From contig JAFULQ010000001.1 in NCBI GenBank assembly GCA_017473265.1, forward strand, positions 1 through 64,000: a stretch of DNA of 64,000 nucleotides, written 5' to 3'. Below the pieces are notes generated by a model. That model ran no database searches and was not told where the DNA came from. It saw only the letters and a list, made by a program, of their open reading frames with translations. The position numbers and the translations under genes are program-made. Below, in pieces: positions 34,562 to 43,227 of this stretch; within the stretch, counting starts at the first letter, position 1; every line of letters begins with the position of its first letter. The stretch is from Erysipelotrichaceae bacterium. GTDB lineage: Bacteria; Bacillota_I; Bacilli_A; Erysipelotrichales; Erysipelotrichaceae.

Positions 34562-34592
34562 AAAAAGAGGAGAATCGTTGGATTCTCCTTTA
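34561..34592. terminator. Bidirectional terminator
   Basis: Perfect stem AGGAGAATC / GATTCTCCT with loop GTTG. A run precedes it, so leftward transcripts also get a T tail. Confidence 0.85.
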
Positions 34593-35606
34593 CTTTGGCA
34601 TTTCCTCTTTTAAGATTTCGGTAAATTGTGGAAGTCTTCCAGTTTTTCCAACTAAATGGAAATGGTTTTGTGGAATATCATAACCTGGCATTGGATTGCC
34701 TTCAATTAATACAGGTCCATTTTTACTAATCGCAACATCCCATCCGCAATAACGAACTTCTGGAGTTAGTAACGCAACTTTTTTAATTAACTCAACAGCT
34801 TCCTTGTAACAAGGAATTTCAAAACCTACAAACTTGGTATTTGTATATGGATGGTATTCATGAACACCATCTTGTTCTGTAAATCCTGGTTTGAAGATGA
34901 TTCCATTTTCATCAATAGGAGCATAGAAACCACCACTACCAATGTTATCAATAGCCTTAGTTCCATCACTTGTACGAACTAATGTATATGGAATATGTAC
35001 AACACCATCTTTAATTAAACTAGTAATACGTAATGTATTAATAGATGTAGGATTTAAGACATTCATACCTTCATGTTGTACTAAACATTCTTCTACAACA
35101 TATTGTTTATGTTCTAATAAAGAATTATAAATGGCTTGTAAATCATTTGTATCAGTAATTGTGATTTTTTCAATACCTTTACCACTAAATGCATCCACTG
35201 GTTTTACAAATAAAACTGGATATTTTTTAGTAAATTCAACAAAATCATCATAGTTTGCTTTGCGTAAGTCTAACCAGCCTCTACCTAAATAGTCGTTAAA
35301 GATTTCATTGAATTTTAATTTATCATCAAAGTCATCTCTTCTTTGTTTGTCATTTAATGTTTTGAATAGATAGTTACTAATTGGCATGGTCATAAAGGTT
35401 TTGCGTTCTTCTTTATTACAGAATACAAATCCAAATACATAATAATCTAAATAACCAACATTATAGACAAATGCAGAATAGATCATATCAATTAAAATGA
35501 TAAGTTTCATTTTTCCAGATTCTTTATGTACTCGATCAATCATATCAAACATACGATCAAAGTTAATATGACGTATGCGTTTTATTAATAGTTTAAATTT
35601 ATTCAT
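34590..35606 (-). CDS. Sugar-transfer-associated ATP-grasp protein
   Basis: A 338-aa protein of the ATP-grasp superfamily, closest by look to the ATPgrasp_ST family. The ATP-binding strand VLFVKPVDAFSGKGIEKI (about residues 125-142) and the metal-binding stretch GWDVAISKNGPVLIEGNP near residue 300 are clear. Such enzymes join a carboxylate to an amine or hydroxyl, often in surface polysaccharide loci, but no such locus is visible here. The start at 35606 follows GGTGATAG; a longer frame to 35699 would run into the tRNA and is rejected. Confidence 0.82.
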   Translation of the reverse strand: MNKFKLLIKRIRHINFDRMFDMIDRVHKESGKMKLIILIDMIYSAFVYNVGYLDYYVFGFVFCNKEERKTFMTMPISNYLFKTLNDKQRRDDFDDKLKFNEIFNDYLGRGWLDLRKANYDDFVEFTKKYPVLFVKPVDAFSGKGIEKITITDTNDLQAIYNSLLEHKQYVVEECLVQHEGMNVLNPTSINTLRITSLIKDGVVHIPYTLVRTSDGTKAIDNIGSGGFYAPIDENGIIFKPGFTEQDGVHEYHPYTNTKFVGFEIPCYKEAVELIKKVALLTPEVRYCGWDVAISKNGPVLIEGNPMPGYDIPQNHFHLVGKTGRLPQFTEILKEEMPK

Positions 35607-35684
35607 TTCTATCACCATTAATAGGATACCAAATTTTATTGAAGTTTGAAATACAAAAGTAGTTGTGATAGGATAATTACAGCT

Positions 35685-35761
35685 GTGCCCATGGCGCAAT
35701 TGGATAGCGCATTTGATTCCGATTCAAAAGGTTGCAGGTTCAAGTCCTGTTGGGTGCGCCA
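35685..35761 (+). tRNA. tRNA-Arg (anticodon CCG)
   Basis: A 77-nt tRNA with encoded CCA. The anticodon stem TTTGA / TCAAA holds loop TTCCGAT, anticodon CCG, reading CGG. The acceptor GTGCCCA pairs with TGGGTGC through two G-U wobbles. The T-arm contains GGTTCAAGTCC; discriminator G. A GATAAT -10 lies at 35672-35677. Confidence 0.93.
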
Positions 35762-35771
35762 ATAGATATTG

Positions 35772-35797
35772 AAGGATACATGAGTATCCTTTTTTTT
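35772..35797 (+). terminator. Terminator after tRNA-Arg
   Basis: 8-bp stem AAGGATAC / GTATCCTT with loop ATGA and a T run. Confidence 0.88.
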
Positions 35798-35908
35798 ACT
35801 CTTTCCTCGATTTTGAGTGTGTTAAAATGTGTATAGACATAAAATTGTTAATCCTTAAATATTTGTAGAATCCATTTTAAACATTATAACGAAGGGAGTG
35901 ACAATTAT

Positions 35909-36910
35909 ATGTCAAATGAAATGAAATTGAATTTCAATGATCTTATTACAATCATTGAAACATCACGTGCAAACGCACAAAAAGCAGTAAATCAAGAATT
36001 AATACTAATGTACTGGAAGGTGGGTGAATATTTACATAATTTAACGTTGAATGCTTCTTTTGGAGATAAAGTTATAGATGAAGTAGCTAAATACATCAAA
36101 GAAAAGAATCCAACATTAAAGGGATTTACTAAAAGAGGATTGTATCGAATGAAACAATTTCATGAAACGTATGTGGATAATGAATTTGTGTCAACAGTGT
36201 TGACACAAGTAAGTTGGAGTCATCATATGTTGATTATATCTAGTTGTAAAACTAAAGAAGAAAGAGAATTCTATGTGTATTTATCAATTTCTGAAAAATA
36301 TTCTTATCGAGAATTAGAACGTCAAATTGATAGTATGTATTTTCATAGATATATGTTATCAAATGAATCATATGTACCAACGAATAAGGGTCAAGAAATT
36401 CGTTCAAGTATCTTGGATACGTATGTTTTAGAGTTTCTTGATTTGCCCAAGCATTTCAATGAGTCAGATTTGCGACATGAGATTGTTGGTAATTTGAAAG
36501 AGTTTATATTGGAGTTTGGTAAAGATTTTGCTTTTTTAGGTGAAGAATATAAATTGATTGTTGGTGGACAGGATTTTTATATAGATTTATTATTTTATCA
36601 TCGTAAATTGAAATGTTTAGTACCAATTGAATTGAAAACGGGTAAATTTAAACCTGAATATATTGGGCAACTTAACTTTTATTTAGAGGCGTTGGATAGA
36701 GATGTTAAAAAGGAGTATGAGAATCCAAGTGTCGGGATTTTGTTATGTGCTTCTAAAAATGATGTGGTGGCTGAATATGCTTTGAGTAAGAGTATGTCAC
36801 AATTAATGGTGTCTAGTTATACCTTGGAATTGCCTCATAAAAATGTATTAGAAAATCGGTTGAAGGAAATAGCTGGTATAGCTTATGCGGATAAGATGGA
36901 TGATTGTTGA
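35909..36910 (+). CDS. DUF1016/YhcG-family PD-(D/E)XK nuclease-like protein
   Basis: A 333-aa protein. The N-terminal DUF1016_N domain (about 10-160) includes MYWKVGEYL and GFTKRGLYRMKQFHE; the C-terminal domain has the nuclease core DFYIDLLFYH followed by VPIELKTGKF, giving the D...ExK triad. YhcG-type proteins are found near restriction systems and mobile DNA and are suspected nucleases. It is alone here, about 150 nt after a tRNA gene, a common insertion spot, but no integrase or repeat is seen. GAAGGGAG precedes the ATG. Confidence 0.9.
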   Translation: MSNEMKLNFNDLITIIETSRANAQKAVNQELILMYWKVGEYLHNLTLNASFGDKVIDEVAKYIKEKNPTLKGFTKRGLYRMKQFHETYVDNEFVSTVLTQVSWSHHMLIISSCKTKEEREFYVYLSISEKYSYRELERQIDSMYFHRYMLSNESYVPTNKGQEIRSSILDTYVLEFLDLPKHFNESDLRHEIVGNLKEFILEFGKDFAFLGEEYKLIVGGQDFYIDLLFYHRKLKCLVPIELKTGKFKPEYIGQLNFYLEALDRDVKKEYENPSVGILLCASKNDVVAEYALSKSMSQLMVSSYTLELPHKNVLENRLKEIAGIAYADKMDDC

Positions 36911-36935
36911 ACTATGTAGTATATTTACATAAAAT
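36907..36935 (+). promoter_or_regulatory. Promoter of the small zinc-ribbon membrane protein
   Basis: TTGAAC (36907-36912), 17-nt spacer, TAAAAT (36930-36935), 27 nt before the ATG; overlaps the end of the DUF1016 gene. Confidence 0.5.
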
Positions 36936-36961
36936 ATTGTTATATAGTGGGTGATTTGTAT

Positions 36962-37183
36962 ATGGAATATGTATTTACAATAATGGTTCCTGTAATTGCG
37001 ATTGTTATGATTGTTGTGGTGTCAAAGAAAATAGCGTCGCATGCTTTTGTGTGTAGAAATTGTTCGAAACAATTTTATATTTCTTGGAAAAGGATCCTGG
37101 TTAATAAGCATATTGATAATAAATATTTATTAGTTTGTCCGCATTGTAAAATGAAGGATTGGTGTATAGAAAAAGCAGACTAG
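36962..37183 (+). CDS. Small membrane protein with zinc-ribbon motif
   Basis: A 73-aa protein. One membrane helix (about residues 3-22) is followed by a cytosolic zinc-binding motif: CRNC near residue 31 and CPHC near residue 61, with a third Cys in KDWC. The start at ATG 36962 has GGTGA about 7 nt upstream. No function is known; similar small zinc-ribbon proteins occur across Bacillota. Confidence 0.7.
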   Translation: MEYVFTIMVPVIAIVMIVVVSKKIASHAFVCRNCSKQFYISWKRILVNKHIDNKYLLVCPHCKMKDWCIEKAD

Positions 37184-37258
37184 AGATACGTAAGTATCCT
37201 TTTTTGTTTGCTTGCTATAAATATGGTAATATGAATACAAGGATTTGGGTGATGGTAG

Positions 37259-38317
37259 ATGAGTGATAAGAGAAATAAAGTAAATGTCAAAAATCTAATT
37301 CTTTCTACATTGGCCACTTTGTCTTTAGTTAGAATCGTAGGAAAACGTTTGAACAATCGTGTCTGTGAAACGGGTATCAATGAATCGATGTATATTGATG
37401 TGAATGGTACAAAACAGTGGATTCATATTTATGGAGAAGACAAAGAGAATCCTGTTTTATTATATTTACATGGTGGACCTGGTGCTTCAACGAGTCATAT
37501 CGATTATGCTTTTACACGAAAGTGGGCGGATGTATATACTGTTGTTACTTGGGATCAACGTAATTGTGGTAAAAGTTATGATGATAAGCAAAAGGATATC
37601 CCTTTAACAAAAGAACTATTATTACAAGATGGTAAAGAAGTAACGGAGTTTATCTTAAAGTATCTTGCAAAAGATAAAATTACTATTTTGGGGCATTCAT
37701 GGGGTAGTATATATGGTGCGAATTTAGTACTTGCATATCCTGAATATTATGAGTGTTTTATTGGGCTAGGCCAATTAGTTGATTCTTTGGAAAATGAAAA
37801 GGCATTTAAGGAAGAGGCATTGTTATGGGCAAAAGGTGATGAAGATGCTTTAGCATTGGCTAATACATTAACACCGGATTGTATGACGAAGGAACATATT
37901 ACTGCAAGAAATGCAATTATGAAGAAATATGGCTATGATATGATGGCCAATGGTTCAGATTATAATTTGTTTATGACAGTATTATGTAATCCTAATTATT
38001 CTATTACTGATTGGATACAATATGTAAAAAGAGATATGGGTGCATATTTAGATTTCTTTACTTCTGAAGAGTTCTTATCATTTTCATTAATTGGTAGATA
38101 TGATTATCAAGTTCCTTTTTATAATGTAAATGGAGATAAAGATTATCAAACGAACTACAAATTGGCACAAACGTATTTTGAAAAAGTACATGCGCCATAT
38201 AAACAACTGTTTATTATGGAAAATATGACACATGGTTTATTAGAGTCTGATTCTGAAGGTTTTTCTAAAATTCTTCATAGAATCGTGGAAATAGAGAAGA
38301 ATAGAAAAAATATATAA
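37259..38317 (+). CDS. Alpha/beta hydrolase, prolyl aminopeptidase-like
   Basis: A 352-aa protein of the alpha/beta hydrolase fold. The oxyanion motif HGGPGAS and DQRNCGKS near residues 72-105 are typical of the proline iminopeptidase group, and the nucleophile Ser is in GHSWGS near residue 145. The catalytic His is likely in MTHGLLES near the C-terminus. Residues 8-30 are hydrophobic and basic, so it may be membrane-attached. GGTGA lies about 6 nt before the ATG. Substrate unknown. Confidence 0.85.
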   Translation: MSDKRNKVNVKNLILSTLATLSLVRIVGKRLNNRVCETGINESMYIDVNGTKQWIHIYGEDKENPVLLYLHGGPGASTSHIDYAFTRKWADVYTVVTWDQRNCGKSYDDKQKDIPLTKELLLQDGKEVTEFILKYLAKDKITILGHSWGSIYGANLVLAYPEYYECFIGLGQLVDSLENEKAFKEEALLWAKGDEDALALANTLTPDCMTKEHITARNAIMKKYGYDMMANGSDYNLFMTVLCNPNYSITDWIQYVKRDMGAYLDFFTSEEFLSFSLIGRYDYQVPFYNVNGDKDYQTNYKLAQTYFEKVHAPYKQLFIMENMTHGLLESDSEGFSKILHRIVEIEKNRKNI

Positions 38318-38351
38318 TTATGTTACAATAAATAAGAATGGAGGATACCAT

Positions 38352-39674
38352 ATGAATACAGAACAACTAAAGAAAATAGTTTGTGATACCATTGATCAAA
38401 ATAAAGATAAAATATGTGAGATTGGTAATTCTATATATAAGAATCCAGAATTAGGATTTAAAGAATATTTTGCGAGTAGTAAAGTGGAATCTGTGTTTCA
38501 AGAATTGGGCTTGGAATATGAAAAGGATTTAGCAATCACGGGATTAAAGGCGAAGTTAAATGATAAAACAAATGTGAATGTTGCGGTGTTGGGTGAGTTG
38601 GATGCGGTTGTGTGTCCTGCACATCCTGATGCGAATACAAATACGGGTGCTGCACATTGTTGTGGGCATTTTGCGCAAATTGCAGGTATGCTTGGTTGTG
38701 CTATTGGATTAAGTGCTATTAAAGATGAATTAGATGGTAATGTAACGTTTATGGCAACTCCTGCTGAAGAGTGTGTGGAATTGGAATATCGTCAAGGAAT
38801 GAAAGATGAGGGTAAGATTCAGTATTTTGGTGGAAAGCAAGAATGGTTGCGTTTAGGTCATTTTGATGATGTGGATGTGGCTATGTTGATTCATGGTATG
38901 GATTCTAATCAAGAAAAGGCATTGAAAGCTTGTTCACATGGTGTTGGTTTTATTGCGAAAACGGTGAAGTTTATTGGTAAAGAAGCACATGCGGGGATTT
39001 ATCCTTGGGATGGTGTGAATGCTTTGGATGCGGCTACTTTGGCATTGAGTGCAATTAATGCAATTCGTTCAACATTGAAGGAAAAGGATGTTGTTAAGAT
39101 TCATCCAATTATGACTAAGGGTGGTACTTTGGTAAACATTATTCCAAATGATGTGCGTTTGGAAATGTATATTCGTGGGGCTACAATTGAAGCGATTAAA
39201 GATGCGAACTTTAAAGTGAATCGTGCTTTAAAGGGTTGTGCGTATGCAGTTGGTTGTGAAGTAGAAATTCAAGATAATGCAGGGTATTTACCAATTCATA
39301 GTGATTTTAGATTGGCTGAAGTGTTTGCGAGTAATGCGAAGGAAATTTGTAAAGATGTGGATGTAATTATGCCTACACATATTGAAGGTATTTCTACGGA
39401 TTTAGGTGATGTAGCAACGATGCTTCCATCGATTATGGCTGGTATTGGTGGCTTTGTGGATGGTTTCCATACAAAGAATTTTAAAATTGCGGATGAAGAT
39501 GAAGCGTATATTGTGCCTGCTAAGATTTTGGCATGTACAGTTATTGATTTATTGGCAAATCAAGGTGCTAAAGTACAGGAAATTAAATCACAGTTTAAGT
39601 CTTCATATTCTATGAATGATTATGAAGCAATTTGGAAAGATATTTTAGAATTTAGGGATAAGGGGATTGTATAA
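38352..39674 (+). CDS. M20-family metal-dependent amidohydrolase
   Basis: A 440-aa enzyme of the M20D amidohydrolase type (aminobenzoyl-glutamate or N-acyl amino acid hydrolases). Motifs: GELDAVV near residue 80, AHCCGHFAQ (usually HACGH), PAEECVE with the catalytic Glu, and HGMD/GKEAHAG in the second half. GGAGG precedes the ATG by about 6 nt. It follows the hydrolase gene by 34 nt and ends in its own terminator. Distinct from the M20 gene in the ECF operon. Confidence 0.88.
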   Translation: MNTEQLKKIVCDTIDQNKDKICEIGNSIYKNPELGFKEYFASSKVESVFQELGLEYEKDLAITGLKAKLNDKTNVNVAVLGELDAVVCPAHPDANTNTGAAHCCGHFAQIAGMLGCAIGLSAIKDELDGNVTFMATPAEECVELEYRQGMKDEGKIQYFGGKQEWLRLGHFDDVDVAMLIHGMDSNQEKALKACSHGVGFIAKTVKFIGKEAHAGIYPWDGVNALDAATLALSAINAIRSTLKEKDVVKIHPIMTKGGTLVNIIPNDVRLEMYIRGATIEAIKDANFKVNRALKGCAYAVGCEVEIQDNAGYLPIHSDFRLAEVFASNAKEICKDVDVIMPTHIEGISTDLGDVATMLPSIMAGIGGFVDGFHTKNFKIADEDEAYIVPAKILACTVIDLLANQGAKVQEIKSQFKSSYSMNDYEAIWKDILEFRDKGIV

Positions 39675-39686
39675 ATCCTCTTTTTC
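39661..39686 (+). terminator. Terminator of the M20D gene
   Basis: GGGGATT / AATCCTC stem (one G-U pair), loop GTATA, T run; overlaps the last codons. Confidence 0.82.
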
Positions 39687-39770
39687 TATGTAATTTTACA
39701 TAAAGTAAAAGCAGGAAAAAGTAGTGTTTATCAAGGGAAAAACTTTCTTTTATAACAAATTTCTACCTGC

Positions 39771-39829
39771 TTGACGCTTCTTTGTTATGGAAGTACTATG
39801 ACGATAGACACATAAAGAAGGAGTACTTC
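39771..39829 (+). promoter_or_regulatory. Promoter and inverted-repeat operator before degV
   Basis: TTGACG (39771-39776), 17-nt spacer, TACTAT (39794-39799). An 8-nt inverted repeat, GAAGTACT (39790-39797) and AGTACTTC (39822-39829), covers the -10 box and the ribosome-binding region. Since the left arm lies before the transcript start, it is more likely a protein operator than an RNA hairpin. Upstream, AAGCAGG and CCTGCTT form another long-looped repeat (about 39708-39772). Confidence 0.5.
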
Positions 39830-39830
39830 T

Positions 39831-40682
39831 ATGAAAAATATAGTAATAGTAGCAGAGTCTGGATCGGATATAAATCAAGAATTAGCTAAGCAATATGATA
39901 TTGCGATTGTACCAATGCATGTATCCTTTCATGATAATACGTTAGATGATGGTTCATTTCCGATAGCACAAATTTTTGACTTTTATCAAAAGACAGGAGA
40001 GTTACCGAAAACAAGTGGTTGTACGCCTAATGATTTTGAAAAAGTATTTGATGAATTACATAGCCTATATCCACAAGCACATATTCTCTATTTAGCATAT
40101 TCCTCTATTACTACTTGTTCTTATCAAAGTGCTACGATTGCGGCATATGGTAGGGATTATATTACGATGGTGGATACTAAGCAAGTATCACTAGGACATG
40201 GTGCTATTGTTATGGAAGTAGCTAAAAGATTAATGGAGAATCCTAATATTTCTTTAATTGAATTGGTTGCGTATGCGAATGATTGTATTCAACGAGCACA
40301 TATGTGTTTTTTACCGAATGATTTAGAATATTTAAAAGCTGGTGGTCGTGTAAGTAATATGGCCTATATTGGTGCTAAACTTTTGCATTTACATCCTGTA
40401 ATTGAAATTATAGATGGAAAATTAAAGGCTACGAAAAAGTATCGTGGTAAGTTGATGAGGGTAGCTTGTCAAATGTTAATGGATTATACGGAAATGTATC
40501 AATTGCATAAGGATTGTTTGTGGATGATATATACCTTTGGATTAGCAGAAGATATTAAAAAAGAGATGGAAGCGATGGCAAAGACCTTAGGTTATCAAGC
40601 AATTGTATGGGTACAAGCCAATGGTGTAATTACCACGCATGCAGGGCCTTCTGCTATTGGTTTTGTAGGTTTTACAAAATAA
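39831..40682 (+). CDS. DegV family (FakB-like) fatty-acid-binding protein
   Basis: A 283-aa protein with the DegV fold. Family signs are the opening strand VIVAESGSDIN, PKTSGCTPNDF near residue 60 and the LKAGGRVSNMAYIGAKLL block near residue 165. In FakA/FakB systems such proteins present fatty acids for phosphorylation; the kinase is not in this window. The ribosome site GAAGGAG is 6-7 nt from the ATG and overlaps the right arm of an inverted repeat, hinting at regulation. Confidence 0.9.
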   Translation: MKNIVIVAESGSDINQELAKQYDIAIVPMHVSFHDNTLDDGSFPIAQIFDFYQKTGELPKTSGCTPNDFEKVFDELHSLYPQAHILYLAYSSITTCSYQSATIAAYGRDYITMVDTKQVSLGHGAIVMEVAKRLMENPNISLIELVAYANDCIQRAHMCFLPNDLEYLKAGGRVSNMAYIGAKLLHLHPVIEIIDGKLKATKKYRGKLMRVACQMLMDYTEMYQLHKDCLWMIYTFGLAEDIKKEMEAMAKTLGYQAIVWVQANGVITTHAGPSAIGFVGFTK

Positions 40683-40736
40683 ACTTATGCATTTATAATT
40701 TTTCAATTATAATTAAGTTTAGAAAGAAGTGATTTT

Positions 40737-41969
40737 ATGCAAGTAGCGATTATTAGAAAAGAAATGACACCAAATACACCAATGTATATGTCAGGTCATG
40801 CAATACGTACAGAAAAACATAAGGGTGTTTTAGATCCATTGTATTGTACGGTTTTATTGATTGAAAGTGATGAAACGGTATGTTTTGTGACACATGATGT
40901 TGTTATGGTTGATGAGGCATACACCATTGATTTGCGTAAAAATATTGCAGAGGCTTTACATATTCCATTTGAACATGTATTTGTGTCTTTTTTACATAAC
41001 CATTCTGGACCAGAATTTACAGAATTAAATGTATTTACGAAGACAAGAGAATTTGCATCAGACTTAGAGTATGTTCAATGGGTAAAGGAAATGAGTGTTG
41101 ATTTAGCTCTACAAGCTAAAGAACAACTACAACCAGTTTGTGCAAGTTTTGGAAAAGTTACGATTGATGGTTATTATGGAAATCGTAATGGTATAGATAT
41201 TCCATGTGATAAAGAAATAACGATAGTAAAGTTTGAAAATAGTCAACAAACGATTGCGTCTTTTATGAATTTTCCATGTCATGGAACCGTATTAGGATCT
41301 CAAAATTTATTACTCAGTGCAGATTTGCCAGGGGCAATACGTGCACAATTAGAAAAAGCATATGATACAACGATGTGTGTGTTTATTGGTGCTGCAGGTG
41401 ATATGGGTAATCGCCAATATCGTCAAGAAAGTTCACCTAAAGAATTGGATAGAACAAGTGCGGGTATTGTTAAACAAATTCTAGAGAAAATGGAATATCA
41501 ACCAATATCTTTAGAAGGGTTACAAGTATATCCATATGAATATGTTATTGATTATGTAAGAAGTATGGAAGATACCAAAGCTGAAATTATGAAAATTGAA
41601 CAGGAATTAGCTAGTGATATTTCATATAGTCGTAGACAATTGCTTACAAGTGGTTTAGCGATACAAAAAGGACATTTACTAGAAGATGCGCACGTTGTTG
41701 TGTCTTTAAAAGGTGCCATCATTGATACCGAAGATGCAATGTTTGTAACTATTCCTGCGGAATTGTTTAATCGTTTTGGTTTAGAAATGAAACAAGCAGT
41801 GAATAAACAAGTCTTTGTATTTGGTTATACAAATTATTCCATTGGCTATATGGTAGAAGAAAGCGAATGGGGGAAAAATTACGAAAGTATGGCGTCTAGT
41901 ATTCAAAAAGGTGATCCTGAAAAGTATACAAAGTTTATTGTAGAAAGAATGCGAGAAATACTTGGATAA
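40737..41969 (+). CDS. Neutral/alkaline ceramidase-like hydrolase
   Basis: A 410-aa protein related to the neutral/alkaline non-lysosomal ceramidase N-terminal domain. Typical pieces are SGHAIRTEKHKGVLDPLY near residue 18, FVSFLHNHSGPE with likely metal-binding His residues, NFPCHGTVLGS and GAAGDMGNRQY. There is no signal peptide, so it acts inside the cell, and it is shorter than full ceramidases. True substrates of such bacterial homologues are mostly unknown. Its end overlaps the convergent prepilin peptidase gene by 35 nt. Confidence 0.82.
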   Translation: MQVAIIRKEMTPNTPMYMSGHAIRTEKHKGVLDPLYCTVLLIESDETVCFVTHDVVMVDEAYTIDLRKNIAEALHIPFEHVFVSFLHNHSGPEFTELNVFTKTREFASDLEYVQWVKEMSVDLALQAKEQLQPVCASFGKVTIDGYYGNRNGIDIPCDKEITIVKFENSQQTIASFMNFPCHGTVLGSQNLLLSADLPGAIRAQLEKAYDTTMCVFIGAAGDMGNRQYRQESSPKELDRTSAGIVKQILEKMEYQPISLEGLQVYPYEYVIDYVRSMEDTKAEIMKIEQELASDISYSRRQLLTSGLAIQKGHLLEDAHVVVSLKGAIIDTEDAMFVTIPAELFNRFGLEMKQAVNKQVFVFGYTNYSIGYMVEESEWGKNYESMASSIQKGDPEKYTKFIVERMREILG

Positions 41970-42636
41970 TAAATCCAATCGTTAAAAAGGGTATAAAAGG
42001 AATTGGTGTAAACCGATTCCTTTTTTTGCATAGTAAAAAGAGTAAAGCTAAAATACATGAACTAAAGATTGCTTTACATAAGGCAATAGGGTGTAATAGC
42101 AATGCATGTAACGTAATATATAATACATCACCAAAACCAAAATGATGTTTCATAGAGAAATACATGATGACTAACATAAGAAATACGACTGTAGTCACTA
42201 GGATATTGCTTGTAGTTAATGGTTTTAACTGCAATAGAATTATCGATAGTATACCCAATATGCTTGTGGGGACTTGTTGGGTTTTTAAATCAACAATCGA
42301 TAGATTCAAACACATGGAAAAATAACTTCCCCATAATATAGTGCTAAAGAAATCTTGTGTAAAATAAAATGTTAAATAGAAAATTAATATATGGAAACAT
42401 TCATTTAATGGATATAGGTACGATATTTTTTTATGACAGTAGTAACATTTTCCTTGCAAGATTATATAACTGAATATTGGTAATAGGTGCCACCATGCAA
42501 GGGTATGATGACAATGTGGACAACGACTGCGGTCAGTAATGAAATCTTCATTGTGAGTGTATCGATAGATGCATGCACTAGAAAAAGAACCTAAACAAGC
42601 AGAAAAGATAAGTAAAAATGTATACAAAAGAATCAC
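41935..42636 (-). CDS. Type IV prepilin peptidase (A24 family)
   Basis: A 233-aa membrane protease and methylase that processes prepilin-like leaders, for example competence pseudopilins. The N-terminal domain carries two Cys pairs (CPHC at 39-42, CYYC at 64-67). The two catalytic Asp residues are in SIVDLKTQQVP and FGFGDVLYI, the GxGD motif. Six to eight hydrophobic segments follow. No pilin or ComG-type gene lies nearby. The gene overlaps the convergent ceramidase-like gene. Confidence 0.9.
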   Translation of the reverse strand: MILLYTFLLIFSACLGSFSSACIYRYTHNEDFITDRSRCPHCHHTLAWWHLLPIFSYIILQGKCYYCHKKISYLYPLNECFHILIFYLTFYFTQDFFSTILWGSYFSMCLNLSIVDLKTQQVPTSILGILSIILLQLKPLTTSNILVTTVVFLMLVIMYFSMKHHFGFGDVLYITLHALLLHPIALCKAIFSSCILALLFLLCKKRNRFTPIPFIPFLTIGFIIQVFLAFFLQ

Positions 42637-42772
42637 CTCACTTACTTATTCGCTAACTTTTTGAAAAATTCCTACTATTTATTAAATAATTCACAAAAAT
42701 TTCATAGAAGAGGAGTATAACATAATTGACCGATAGGTCTATATTTCCCCCTTCTCTGTTATTATTGATGAA

Positions 42773-42801
42773 AAGAATCCAATTGTGGGTTCTTTTTTCA
42801 T
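42773..42801 (+). terminator. Terminator-like hairpin
   Basis: AAAAGAATCC / GGGTTCTTTT stem around AATTGT with a T-rich tail, in the region between prepilin peptidase and the PPC gene. No gene ends just before it, so it may end an unseen short RNA or be part of a leader. GACC-GATA-GGTC lies 40 nt upstream. Confidence 0.5.
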
Positions 42802-42828
42802 GTGATAAACTTTTAGTAGGTGATAAAA

Positions 42829-43227
42829 ATGAAAGTTCATGTATTACGTTTAGTTGAAGGAAATGATTTACGAGATGGCATTGAACAATATTGTAAGGAT
42901 CATAATATTGGCAGTGCCTGTGTTTTGACTTGTGTAGGGTGTGTAAAAGAGTTGAAGCTGCGTATGGCTGGTGGAAAGACTTTTTTGCATCAAATAAAGG
43001 ATTATGAAATTGTATCTTTGGTAGGTACAATTAGTGTGGATGGTGCGCATTTGCATTTTTCTGGAAGTGATATTGAGGGGACTACGATTGGTGGTCATTT
43101 AACAAGTGGTACCATTGTAAATACAACAGCTGAAATTGTTCTTATGGAATTGGATGAATATCATTTAACAAGAGAAATGGATGAGAATACTGGATACAAG
43201 GAATTGGTGATTCATAAATGCAATTAG
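42829..43227 (+). CDS. PPC (DUF296)-domain protein
   Basis: A 132-aa protein that is essentially one PPC domain, as in plant AT-hook proteins and bacterial stand-alone homologues that form trimers. The core LVGTISVDGAHLHFSGSD and TIGGHLTSGTIVNTTAEI is clear near residues 60-100. The start at ATG 42829 has AGGTGA 5 nt upstream. It overlaps the following acetyltransferase gene by 10 nt. A DNA-binding role has been proposed for the family but is not shown here. Confidence 0.85.
   Translation: MKVHVLRLVEGNDLRDGIEQYCKDHNIGSACVLTCVGCVKELKLRMAGGKTFLHQIKDYEIVSLVGTISVDGAHLHFSGSDIEGTTIGGHLTSGTIVNTTAEIVLMELDEYHLTREMDENTGYKELVIHKCN

Noticed and set aside
35607-35699. 31-codon extension of the ATP-grasp gene
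   Set aside because: It would overlap the tRNA-Arg gene and lacks a ribosome binding site.
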